Assembly: GCA_002439585.1 (NCBI GenBank)
Contig: DJOF01000023.1
Span: 124,001-188,000 of the forward strand
From: Bacteroidales bacterium UBA6445
GTDB lineage: Bacteria > Bacteroidota > Bacteroidia > Bacteroidales > UBA932
Direction of reading: 5' to 3'
Length of the DNA stretch: 64,000 bases
The position numbers and the translations under genes are program-made. Shown in pieces: positions 36,889 to 45,018 of the stretch; positions within the stretch are counted from its first letter, which is position 1; every line of letters begins with the position of its first letter. The notes beneath the pieces were generated by a model. That model saw only the letters and a list, made by a program, of their open reading frames with translations, ran no database searches and was not told the origin of the DNA.

Positions 36889-39672
36889 TTATATTCTGAT
36901 ATTCAATTCCATTCCGAAATACGGGCTTGCTGGGGTTCTGCGTACCTGGACTCCGTATTGGGTATAGTCCGGGACTATGTCTATTAGCCTGTCTACAAAT
37001 AGCGAAAGCCCTATGTAACGGGTAAAATCCTTGGTCAGTTTCAAGTTTACATACATAAAGAAAGGAGTTGTCTTCATTCTCCACATGATATCCGAATAGT
37101 CAACAATAAGATTTGACAGATATTTGCGGTAAAGTTCCGAATCTGTCTCTGAGGGGAAAGGCTTTGTCTGCCCTGAGACATCTATATATCCTATCGGTAC
37201 TCCCTCATGCCGCTTTGTTTGAGCCTTGTAGAACCACGTACACTCAGCAGTTGCAGATATCTTCATCCCGAGTTTGGGTAGATATGTGTCCACTATGAAA
37301 TTAGTGTTGAACTGTTGGCGGACATAGCCGTCATCGTATTTGTAAAGTCCTATATATTTGTCACTTAGAGCGGTATTGCCGATCACGTATGACAGAGCGT
37401 TATATACCGGTTGGCTGTTGGAATAAGTCGTACGGAACCAGGCTCCGTTTACTGTCAGCCTTGTATTGATCTTCTTGAACCGCTTGGAGGAGAACTGGAA
37501 CTCTACGCCTTCCTTTAAAGTGCGGCTCCCATTGGTGTACTGCGAATATCCCCTCAGTACAGTATCTCTGACGCTCGGGACATCGGAGAGCTGCGGCGGA
37601 CCTGTCAGTTCATTCCCATGGATGGCGGACTCATCGTAGTTGTCATAGATGAAGGGACGGTATATGGCAGCAGACCTGAATCCTGATTTCAGATCTTCGC
37701 GGAACAGTGTGACAGAAAGCCTGTTGCCATCGTATTCGAGGCCTCCGCGGACTTCCCATTTGAAGTTCCTTGCAGCCTTTATCCCGTAGTTGGTGGGATC
37801 TAGTATGTAGGACCGTACATTAATTCTCTTGAAGTCCTTGTTCTGATTCCAATAGTTCAACTGGATAATGTCGAGATACAGGAGATCCGGATACAGATGA
37901 GCCAAGGTCGGCATCTTGGAAAGCCAGCCTATACCACCGCCCAAGTCGGCAACAATCGTCTTCCCGCCTGCCTGCAATCCTGGTAATGTCCAGACTATAT
38001 TGGCCCGAGGGTCAACGTAAATCTTCCCGTGAAGGGAATAACGGCTGTCGATATTTGCCAAAGAATTGGTCCTTAGACCTATTTGCAAGTCTATCTTGTG
38101 TCTTCCAGCAGATGCACTAAGTAGGTCCTCGGCATATAGCGAGATCACCTCGTAAGCCGGAATGGACTTGTATGTCCGCGGCCTTGTCATCCCATAAGTC
38201 GGATCCAGCGGACGTCTCATGTCATAGATTTGTCCCATTCCGAAATTCTTGGCATAGCTCCAGTTCGCCCCTGTGACAATATTCTGCCTCAGCCATCCGT
38301 GCTGCGCCGAGAACTTGGCCTTCAGTGACGCATATAGATTGAGAGGCTTGCCGTCCACCTCCATATGAGCCGTGTATTTGTAAGGAAGTATCTCGGCATC
38401 GTAAACGCCTTCAGTCATATTCGTCGGCACAATCCTGTCTCTGTCAAGGCCGATGAAGCGGCTTCTTTTGATCTTGTCAAATGACATATTTGCAGAGAAA
38501 TTGGCCTCGATGCTTCGGAAGAAACCCTCTTCACTCCGAGTCAGAGAGAGTATGTTGTTGAGTCCGAGAGAAGTGTTGGAACTGCGATAATTATCCTCAG
38601 GCATTGTAAGCACGTCAGGGTCAGTCTTGCTGTTGTCGATATTGCCGCCATAGTCAAATGAAGACTTGAGCCTTAGTCTGTAGCTTTCTGCCGGATTCCA
38701 ACTTTTGTCGCTCCTTAGGGAAAATGTGATTCGCTTGTAGTTCTCAAGATTGTTCCTCGGATCGACCTTTGAACTGAGAAAACCTGCGTCTGACGATATG
38801 GTCCATTGCTTTCTTGTCTCAAGCCCCTTACCTATAGAGAATAGTTTTCCATATTGATCAGCCTTTATTCTCATTGTGAGGGGTGTGGCCTTGTCTTTCC
38901 TGTTGATAAGCACAAGTCCGGAAGTGAGATCTCCGTACTCCACAGACGGGATGCCGCGCACAATCTCCACGTCCTGGATGTTGTCGGTAGGGATGCTTCG
39001 CATATCAACTCCTTCATTTACAGAGTTTTTATAACTGAAGTCAGACATATCTGATTTGATCCATTGCAGGTTTGCATTGGTGTTGACAGGTGTGCCGTCT
39101 ATCACGAACTGTGTCCCAAGCGAAGTTGTCTCGTAGTCTGAGCTGCTTATGCCCGCCTCCCTAATTGTGATGATATTGGCAGATGTCATTCTCGGATTGT
39201 AAGTGGAACCTCCGGGCAGAAGCGAGAGAAGATCAGTGAAACTTGTAGGCTGAAGATGTTCCATGGCGGTGATGTCGATTTTAGATGCAGAGGTCATGCC
39301 CTTGGATTCCCTGGCCGTGACAACTACCTCATTGAGAATGTCTTCCGCATCTTCCATCGTGAAGTCCAGACTTGTGTCACTGCTTATCCGGATCTCTTTC
39401 CGGATCTCTTTCTTTCCTATGTAAGAGACTGTGATTCTGTAGATTCCTGAGGGAATACTTGAGATCTTATACTTTCCTTCGATATCACTTGCCGCTCCTT
39501 CGGAATAACCTGCCACAGATGTGAGTTGTACAGCCGCAAAAGGAAGAGGGGAGAGGCTGTCTTGCTGTCTCTCAAATATATAGCCAGTCAGTGTATGTCC
39601 GACTTCCTTTGCAGATGTTGTGCATACCGTCAAGAAGATAAATATTGCAAATAAGATACTTCGCATAGTCAT
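36889..39672 (-). CDS. TonB-dependent outer membrane receptor
   Basis: A 927-residue receptor from ATG 39672 (an alternative ATG is 39666). The frame stays open to 39825, but those residues lack signal-peptide character, while RSILFAIFIFLTVCTTSAKE is a good signal peptide. It carries a carboxypeptidase-like domain (FAAVQLTSVAGYSEGAASDI, SGIYRITVSYIGKKEIRKEI), a plug (LNEVVVTARES, TQFVIDGTPVN, VEIVRGIPSVEYGDLTSGLV) and a barrel ending YFGMELNIRI. It is not SusC-type, since no SusD follows. It pairs with DUF4876 and DUF6850 genes. Confidence 0.92.
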   Translation of the reverse strand: MTMRSILFAIFIFLTVCTTSAKEVGHTLTGYIFERQQDSLSPLPFAAVQLTSVAGYSEGAASDIEGKYKISSIPSGIYRITVSYIGKKEIRKEIRISSDTSLDFTMEDAEDILNEVVVTARESKGMTSASKIDITAMEHLQPTSFTDLLSLLPGGSTYNPRMTSANIITIREAGISSSDYETTSLGTQFVIDGTPVNTNANLQWIKSDMSDFSYKNSVNEGVDMRSIPTDNIQDVEIVRGIPSVEYGDLTSGLVLINRKDKATPLTMRIKADQYGKLFSIGKGLETRKQWTISSDAGFLSSKVDPRNNLENYKRITFSLRSDKSWNPAESYRLRLKSSFDYGGNIDNSKTDPDVLTMPEDNYRSSNTSLGLNNILSLTRSEEGFFRSIEANFSANMSFDKIKRSRFIGLDRDRIVPTNMTEGVYDAEILPYKYTAHMEVDGKPLNLYASLKAKFSAQHGWLRQNIVTGANWSYAKNFGMGQIYDMRRPLDPTYGMTRPRTYKSIPAYEVISLYAEDLLSASAGRHKIDLQIGLRTNSLANIDSRYSLHGKIYVDPRANIVWTLPGLQAGGKTIVADLGGGIGWLSKMPTLAHLYPDLLYLDIIQLNYWNQNKDFKRINVRSYILDPTNYGIKAARNFKWEVRGGLEYDGNRLSVTLFREDLKSGFRSAAIYRPFIYDNYDESAIHGNELTGPPQLSDVPSVRDTVLRGYSQYTNGSRTLKEGVEFQFSSKRFKKINTRLTVNGAWFRTTYSNSQPVYNALSYVIGNTALSDKYIGLYKYDDGYVRQQFNTNFIVDTYLPKLGMKISATAECTWFYKAQTKRHEGVPIGYIDVSGQTKPFPSETDSELYRKYLSNLIVDYSDIMWRMKTTPFFMYVNLKLTKDFTRYIGLSLFVDRLIDIVPDYTQYGVQVRRTPASPYFGMELNIRI

Positions 39673-39770
39673 AAATCGAATCTTCGCTTCGATATATTTG
39701 AAGCAGACCCTCTCAAGTTTTCCATTATGCAAAGTTCCGACAAAGCCGATGCGTCTACAATCGCAATTTA

Positions 39771-39802
39771 TTGTGATTTTATACAGAAAAAACGTATATT
39801 TG
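39771..39802 (+). promoter_or_regulatory. Sigma-A type promoter of the 39862 gene
   Basis: TTG at 39771 and TATATTTG at 39795-39802 stand 21 bases apart, matching the Bacteroidota TTTG-n19-21-TAnnTTTG layout. A second -7 match, TACCTTTG, is at 39814-39821. The start codon at 39862 follows at a normal leader length. Confidence 0.55.
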
Positions 39803-39861
39803 AGATTGGTGAGTACCTTTGCCAATACAAATACTACGACGCAACCAAAATTATTAATATT

Positions 39862-40767
39862 ATGAAACGAACAAATTTATGGCATAATGTAGCCGTAGTT
39901 TCCTTATTCTTTGGCAGCATTGTTTCGTCCGTCTCGTGTGCCAAGGATGACAACAAAACCCCAGATCCGCTTGTCCCTATAGATCTTAAGGCGGTGGCCG
40001 CTTCTCTGACAGCAGAAGGTGAATTCTCTAAATTGGCTCTTGCAAGTGAGGCTGGAGATACTCTCATGCTTAGTCTGGATGCTAATAAACTGTCTGAAGG
40101 AGAAATTGCAGTAGAAGGAGAGCAAGGAAAGAAAATTATCGAGAGTGGAAGTTTCTTTAGACCGGCAGGCGGTGATCCGCAGAGCATTCTTTCCGGCAAG
40201 GCAAATATCGGAGTGAAGCCTGGGGATGCATTTTCAGCTATATTTTCCGGTTCTTTTATTTTGGATTCCGGTACCGAACTTATCCTGACATCTGATGTGG
40301 TAAGTCCGGTCATGTTGACAAAATATGTGCTTACGGCTGCCGAGATTATGTATTATGGAATCACGGATGATAAAAAGAATTCACTCTTCTGCATATATGT
40401 CAAGGATTTTCCTAAAGTTCAGGTAATGAATGGCTGTATCTATGCCACAGTTCCTCTTATTGAGGGTCATAAAAACGGAGACACGTCCGACCTTATCTTA
40501 CCTGATGGGGAATATGTATCAGCCCCAGGTACATATGAGCCATTTACTTTCAACGACAAGGATGCTGAGTCAATGAAGGGCTTTTGGTATGATATTGACT
40601 CGGAACGAGATCCTATCCGCGTAACCCATTATGTAAAGTCGGGTAAGTTTACTGTGAGCCGGAGTGGTAAATATTACAAGATGGCCGGTACTTTCATGGA
40701 GACGGATACAGAGGGTATCATATTCGAGTATGCTGGAGAGCCTACTGTCGATGATTATTCATATTGA
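39862..40767 (+). CDS. Lipoprotein of unknown function
   Basis: A 301-residue lipoprotein from ATG 39862 (lipobox SSVSC, Cys26). The frame is open upstream to 39727, but that extension covers the promoter and is not protein-like. The mature sequence is beta-rich, with GKKIIESGSFFRPAGGDPQS and LILPDGEYVSAPGTYEPFTF. I do not recognise the family. It is divergent from the TonB receptor and upstream of another surface lipoprotein on the same strand. Confidence 0.78.
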   Translation: MKRTNLWHNVAVVSLFFGSIVSSVSCAKDDNKTPDPLVPIDLKAVAASLTAEGEFSKLALASEAGDTLMLSLDANKLSEGEIAVEGEQGKKIIESGSFFRPAGGDPQSILSGKANIGVKPGDAFSAIFSGSFILDSGTELILTSDVVSPVMLTKYVLTAAEIMYYGITDDKKNSLFCIYVKDFPKVQVMNGCIYATVPLIEGHKNGDTSDLILPDGEYVSAPGTYEPFTFNDKDAESMKGFWYDIDSERDPIRVTHYVKSGKFTVSRSGKYYKMAGTFMETDTEGIIFEYAGEPTVDDYSY

Positions 40768-40922
40768 ACTCTGTCGTACTTTTGAAGCAGTTTATTTTTC
40801 ATCTTTGTCATCAACCCAGTACCTCCAATACACTCTTTCTTCCAAAGTCGAGGCTGCCTCGAATAAGCCTCATAATAAAAATCGGGAACCATTTCAAAAT
40901 AGCTTCTAAACACTAAATTATT

Positions 40923-42161
40923 ATGTTATTACATATTTACGCTAACCGGACCCTCTCTGTAATAAGGGGAATATCAAGTGGTCTTGCCATAGTTTCGGCC
41001 ATAGTTACTATCTTCGCGAGCCTATGTTCATGTGATCCTTCTGACAAAAATGAGCCGGCAGTGCCTGTGATCGAAGGCGAGGATCTCTCGGCTTCCGGTA
41101 CGGCAAACTGCTATATCGCAGAGCCCTCAAGCAAGGTGTCTTTCGATGCCACTGTCAAAGGCAATTCGACAACAGAGAAAATCGCAGGTGCTGTCTCGGC
41201 TTCTCTTGTATGGCAGGACGCAGTTGCTCTTGTCAAGGAAGTAAAGTATGACAAAGTACTTGGACGTATCAATGTCAGTATAGGAGATGGAAGGGGTAAT
41301 GCAGTCGTGTCGGTAAATGACGCCTCGGGTAAAGTCCTTTGGAGTTGGCATCTATGGATATGCAAATACAATCCGCAGGAAAGCCTCTATCAGACTAAGG
41401 CAGACGAGTCAGGGGTATCGTGGCTTTTCATGGATCGCAATATTGGTGCTACAAGCATCAACCGCTCTGAGATAGAGAGCCACGGATTGATCTATCAGTG
41501 GGGCAGGAAGGACCCGTTTCCTGGAGCAAAGTCATTTACTGTACAGAATGTAGACTACAGCTATCAAGAAGACGGAGAGACTACTCTGTATGATATCTCA
41601 GGCAAGCCTCTTCCCAAAATCCGTGAATTGGCTGCTTTCCATGGCTCATTGCAGGCTTCCATAGAGAATCCCATGAAATTCTACGCAGTCGCATTCAAGG
41701 ACACAGTGGATGCGGATGGCAACCCAGTGCAGGAGAGTGACTATCCGAGCCGAGATTGGACAGATGTCTCTAATGATGATTTCTGGGGAGGAGTCTCAGG
41801 CTCAAAGACTATCTATGACCCCTGCCCTGTCGGCTACAAAGTTCCTGTATTTGTCGGTGAATCATCGCCTTACGCCTGGATGGTATTTGCAGAGATGCAG
41901 TGGGACAAGACCAACAGTGGCGCATTGCAGGATGGGCAGTGGTTTCCGGCGGGAGGTACAAGGGTCTATGCTTCTGGTGGACTTGACTATCCAGAGGCCA
42001 ATCCCTATGCTGGGATATGGACCGGTACTGCAGTAAAGCCTGGCACGACAAGTCAAGTCGTATACGGACAGTATATGTTCATCATCAATAATCGTCGCAT
42101 GTACAAGGTTATCAATGATGTACGTTCTCAAGGTATGAATGTCCGCTGTGTGAGAGAGTAG
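40923..42161 (+). CDS. FISUMP-like surface lipoprotein
   Basis: A 412-residue lipoprotein (SLCSC, Cys35 or Cys37). GTANCYIAEPSSKVSFDATV followed by KGNS is the 'ANCYIV' domain common in Bacteroidota surface proteins. WLFMDRNIGATSI, GLIYQWGRKDPFPGA, IYDPCPVGYKVP and GMNVRCVRE are the hallmarks of the FISUMP/fibrobacter-type C-terminal fold. Such proteins are extracellular, and carbohydrate or partner binding is suspected but unproven. A 155-base gap separates it from the previous lipoprotein gene. Confidence 0.8.
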   Translation: MLLHIYANRTLSVIRGISSGLAIVSAIVTIFASLCSCDPSDKNEPAVPVIEGEDLSASGTANCYIAEPSSKVSFDATVKGNSTTEKIAGAVSASLVWQDAVALVKEVKYDKVLGRINVSIGDGRGNAVVSVNDASGKVLWSWHLWICKYNPQESLYQTKADESGVSWLFMDRNIGATSINRSEIESHGLIYQWGRKDPFPGAKSFTVQNVDYSYQEDGETTLYDISGKPLPKIRELAAFHGSLQASIENPMKFYAVAFKDTVDADGNPVQESDYPSRDWTDVSNDDFWGGVSGSKTIYDPCPVGYKVPVFVGESSPYAWMVFAEMQWDKTNSGALQDGQWFPAGGTRVYASGGLDYPEANPYAGIWTGTAVKPGTTSQVVYGQYMFIINNRRMYKVINDVRSQGMNVRCVRE

Positions 42162-42228
42162 CTATCTGTTCTGCTACAGATCCCAGGCCGCGGCCGTATA
42201 GTCCTCAATAAACTCAATAAAAATAATA

Positions 42229-42265
42229 AGGGGCTTGACTAATGCTTTTTAGTCAGCCCCTTTTA
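42229..42265. terminator. Bidirectional terminator between convergent genes
   Basis: GGGGCTTGACT (42230-42240) and AGTCAGCCCC (42251-42260) pair with one bulged T. TTTTAT follows on the plus side, and an A-rich flank gives T-rich sequence on the minus side. It serves the lipoprotein genes ending at 42161 (+) and 42270 (-). Confidence 0.85.
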
Positions 42266-42269
42266 TCAT

Positions 42270-43523
42270 TTACTCCGAGTAGTCGGAGTATGTGAGTGGT
42301 CCGGAATAATGTCCTTGGAAGAATTTCTTTGCGGAGTCATCCCTGAACTTGAAATCTATGTTGTAAGTCTCGCCTGATCTGGCAATTTTTGCCCATCCGA
42401 TCTGAGCTTTGGCAATAGGTTCCCAGTTAATTGCGCAGCCACTTCCATACATAATTTCATCACCTCCGGGTACTATGGTAAAAGGATGGAAATGAGCCTT
42501 GTCAAATGAGTACATTACCTTGTAGGTGCCGTCCGGAAGAGCATTCCTTACATCTGATGCCGTGTTTAGATCAATATATAGCAACTGTCCGTCACCAGTG
42601 TATTCGTATAGGTCAACACTTTCATCTGCAAGATAGACGCTCCATCCCGCGTAGTCTGTGCCGGTGTCCCCATAAGTTTGGTGATTGTAAAAGTCCAGTG
42701 TCCCGTGGCTGAGGTTTTTCATCTCTATAACCTCGTATGAGTCATAGTTATGAGCATAGTTTTCTACAGGGATTTTCCCATTGTATGAGAATGTAAACTG
42801 CTTGTCTGCTACGCTTACATAGGCGGAGATACTGTATATATCCCCCTCTACATCAACGATTATAGTGCCACCATCGACAATCAGGCTCTCCCCGTTGTCA
42901 TATATGAAAGTGCCCCAAAGGCCTCCAACTCCGAAGTCATCACCTTGCTCGAAAGTGCCAGCCTCGTGAGTATCCTTGCTTACTGTGAATGTGCCAGATT
43001 GGAGCTTCTCTGATGGAGTTGTATTCAACTCCATGAACAAGGCCTTGCCGTCTCCAGAGAAAGTCCCATCGTTATATACGGTATTGCCGGTGGTCAAATA
43101 TATCCAGAAAGAATCTGTACCGGCCATATAGTAATTCCCATAATAATAACCGGCGGCATTGTTACTCGTCTCTTCCACTGCCGTCCAACCTTCTGGAGAT
43201 ACTTTCACAGTGCATTGGGCAGTAAGGTCACCAGCTTTTGCAGTCACTGTCGCAATGCCAGGATTCACAGCCGTGATATCCATCCCGTCAGCTTTCAGTA
43301 CTGTCTCGTCGCTTGTAGTCAGGACCGCCTGTACTGTCGCTCCATTAGGCACGACCGTGAGTTCAAGAGTCTTTGTCTGACCTGCCTGCAGGGCCAGGGT
43401 CTCTTCGGTGAAGTGTATGGCCGAAGCCTTGGGGGCCTCTTCGCTTTTGTCCTCATCGCAGCCAACAAGTGCCACAGATGCCGCCACCACAGAGAGCGCG
43501 GCCAGGATTCTAAGGTTAGTCAT
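42270..43523 (-). CDS. Lipoprotein with BIG2 (Ig-like) domain
   Basis: A 417-residue lipoprotein (lipobox ALVGC, Cys22). Residues about 34-110 are a bacterial Ig-like group 2 domain (TLALQAGQTKTLELTVVPNG, AVNPGIATVTAKAGDLTAQC). After it come two related beta-rich units, each starting with a Tyr/Gly-rich segment followed by a phrase on small polar loops (SGDGKALFMELNTTPS and TGDGQLLYIDLNTASD), which suggests an internal duplication. The ligand is unknown. It is transcribed alone. Confidence 0.8.
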   Translation of the reverse strand: MTNLRILAALSVVAASVALVGCDEDKSEEAPKASAIHFTEETLALQAGQTKTLELTVVPNGATVQAVLTTSDETVLKADGMDITAVNPGIATVTAKAGDLTAQCTVKVSPEGWTAVEETSNNAAGYYYGNYYMAGTDSFWIYLTTGNTVYNDGTFSGDGKALFMELNTTPSEKLQSGTFTVSKDTHEAGTFEQGDDFGVGGLWGTFIYDNGESLIVDGGTIIVDVEGDIYSISAYVSVADKQFTFSYNGKIPVENYAHNYDSYEVIEMKNLSHGTLDFYNHQTYGDTGTDYAGWSVYLADESVDLYEYTGDGQLLYIDLNTASDVRNALPDGTYKVMYSFDKAHFHPFTIVPGGDEIMYGSGCAINWEPIAKAQIGWAKIARSGETYNIDFKFRDDSAKKFFQGHYSGPLTYSDYSE

Positions 43524-43658
43524 AATGTTTAGTTCTAAAAATATTTATGACGTAAAGATAGCAAAAAAACCTTAACTATTTTTACTATCTTCGACTTTCG
43601 TGAATTCTAGAAAAGAATATTAAGGCTGGCGTTCACGGCCAATGTTAAAATATTTTCA

Positions 43659-43847
43659 ATGAAGATAGACGACTTAATTATACCTAAAAGAAGGCTTCCT
43701 TTCAAAGATCATGACAGCGCGGTGGCAGAGCTGCAGGCGAGATCGCTTCTGTCCCGAGGAGTAGCGCCAGGTACGGTTGCTGCTATTACGGGGCTCTCTC
43801 TTGACAGGGTCAATCAAATCGCAGCTGATGATTTCAGAGGCAATTGA
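43659..43847 (+). CDS. Small HTH-like protein, uncertain
   Basis: A 62-residue frame whose C-terminal part, ARSLLSRGVAPGTVAAITGL with SLDRVNQIA, has the helix-turn-helix pattern seen in small regulators and in the C-terminal tails of Rpn/PD-(D/E)XK transposases. The N-terminus is basic (IIPKRRLPFKDHD). The upstream DNA is AT-rich without a clear ribosome site. It may be a genuine small regulator upstream of rpsL or a fragment of a larger lost gene. Confidence 0.4.
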   Translation: MKIDDLIIPKRRLPFKDHDSAVAELQARSLLSRGVAPGTVAAITGLSLDRVNQIAADDFRGN

Positions 43848-44037
43848 ATTTACCGCCTGGGTTGTGGGCGACCTTCATATGCTTATATTTAGATCAATCG
43901 CATCTGATTTTTTGTCTCCTTATGGCTATGAAGAGGACTGTCGAACATCTGAAACTTTGTTTTGTTACCCCAGTACTCTCACAGCAGTGGACGGGGGCTT
44001 CGTAAAATTTAAAGTTGACTCAAAAACACATAAAATA

Positions 44038-44067
44038 TTGGTATTTGAGAAATTATGTGTAAATTTG
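44038..44067 (+). promoter_or_regulatory. Promoter of the rpsL-rpsG-fusA-rpsJ operon
   Basis: TTG at 44038-44040, a 19-base spacer, then TAAATTTG at 44060-44067 match both elements of the Bacteroidota sigma-A consensus. The predicted transcript starts about 44073, some 45 bases before rpsL. Confidence 0.7.
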
Positions 44068-44070
44068 TAG

Positions 44071-44086
44071 CCCCCAAAAGTGGGGG
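44071..44086 (+). promoter_or_regulatory. Leader hairpin upstream of rpsL
   Basis: CCCCCA, loop AAAG, TGGGGG make a perfect 6-base stem immediately after the -7 box, so it would sit at the very 5' end of the ribosomal-protein mRNA. It could protect the transcript or bind a ribosomal protein. No T tract follows, so it is not a terminator. Confidence 0.6.
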
Positions 44087-44118
44087 ATGGAACATAAATT
44101 ACAGATTAACAATCATTT

Positions 44119-44502
44119 ATGCCTACAATTCAACAATTAGTTCGCAAAGGGCGCGAGGTCATTGCTGTGAAGAGCAAGTCCCGTGCGTTGGATGCGTGTC
44201 CTCAGAAGAGGGGCGTTTGCGTGCGTGTGTACACAACCACACCTAAGAAACCTAACTCAGCTATGCGTAAGGTTGCGCGTGTACGTCTCACCAACACCAA
44301 AGAGGTCAACGCATACATACCCGGCGAGGGCCACAACCTCCAGGAGCACTCTATCGTGCTTGTTAGGGGCGGTCGTGTAAAGGACCTTCCGGGTGTTCGT
44401 TACCACATCCTTAGAGGAGCTTTGGATACGGCAGGTGTAGAAGGCAGGACTCAGTCTCGCTCTCTGTACGGTGCCAAGAGGCCGAAGAAATCTAAGAAGT
44501 AA
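44119..44502 (+). CDS. rpsL: 30S ribosomal protein S12
   Basis: A 127-residue decoding-centre protein with a typical start [13 protein letters not shown]. The streptomycin-site lysines are wild type in [12 protein letters not shown] and [13 protein letters not shown], so no resistance substitution is present. It is the first gene of the str operon, with rpsG 27 bases downstream. Confidence 0.98.
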   Translation: MPTIQQLVRKGREVIAVKSKSRALDACPQKRGVCVRVYTTTPKKPNSAMRKVARVRLTNTKEVNAYIPGEGHNLQEHSIVLVRGGRVKDLPGVRYHILRGALDTAGVEGRTQSRSLYGAKRPKKSKK

Positions 44503-44529
44503 TTTTCATTATCATTAACTCAAAACAAA

Positions 44530-45006
44530 ATGAGAAAATCGAAGCCTAAGAAGAGGATTCTACTTCCTGATCCTAAGTTTCACGATGCAAATGTTACTCG
44601 CTTCGTGAACAATCTTATGTTGCAGGGAAAGAAGAGTATCGCGTATTCTATTTTTTACGATGCCATTGACATGGTAGGCGAGAAGATGAAAGATTCTGAC
44701 AAGGCTCCTCTAGATATTTGGAGGAAGGCTCTCGAGAATGTGACACCTCAGATCGAGGTTAAGAGTCGCAGGGTCGGTGGAGCTAACTTCCAGGTGCCTA
44801 CGGAGTTGAGACCGGAAAGGAAAATCTCGCTCTCTATGAAGAACCTGATACTTTTCGCCCGCAAGCGTTCCGGCCACTCCATGGCAGAGAAACTTTGCGC
44901 CGAGATCGTTGCCGCTTACAACAACGAGGGTGGCGCATACAAGAGAAAAGAAGATATGCATAAGATGGCAGAGGCCAACAAGGCATTTGCTCACTTCCGT
45001 TTCTAA
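44530..45006 (+). CDS. rpsG: 30S ribosomal protein S7
   Basis: S7 (158 residues) organises the 3' major domain of 16S rRNA and lines the E site. Characteristic segments are [39 protein letters not shown] and [20 protein letters not shown], and the family C-terminal region ends [12 protein letters not shown]. It is followed by fusA after 12 bases. Confidence 0.98.
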   Translation: MRKSKPKKRILLPDPKFHDANVTRFVNNLMLQGKKSIAYSIFYDAIDMVGEKMKDSDKAPLDIWRKALENVTPQIEVKSRRVGGANFQVPTELRPERKISLSMKNLILFARKRSGHSMAEKLCAEIVAAYNNEGGAYKRKEDMHKMAEANKAFAHFRF

Positions 45007-45018
45007 TTCTTTTGACTA

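Noticed and set aside
39673..39825. 51-residue N-terminal extension of the TonB receptor
   Set aside because: It precedes a proper signal peptide and overlaps the divergent promoter region.
43777..44070. 97-residue plus-strand frame before rpsL
   Set aside because: It runs through the rpsL promoter and has no protein-like pattern; the overlapping 62-residue frame is more plausible.
44119..44502. Possible streptomycin-resistance substitutions in S12
   Set aside because: The lysines of both classic sites (PKKPNS and RVKDLPG) are present.
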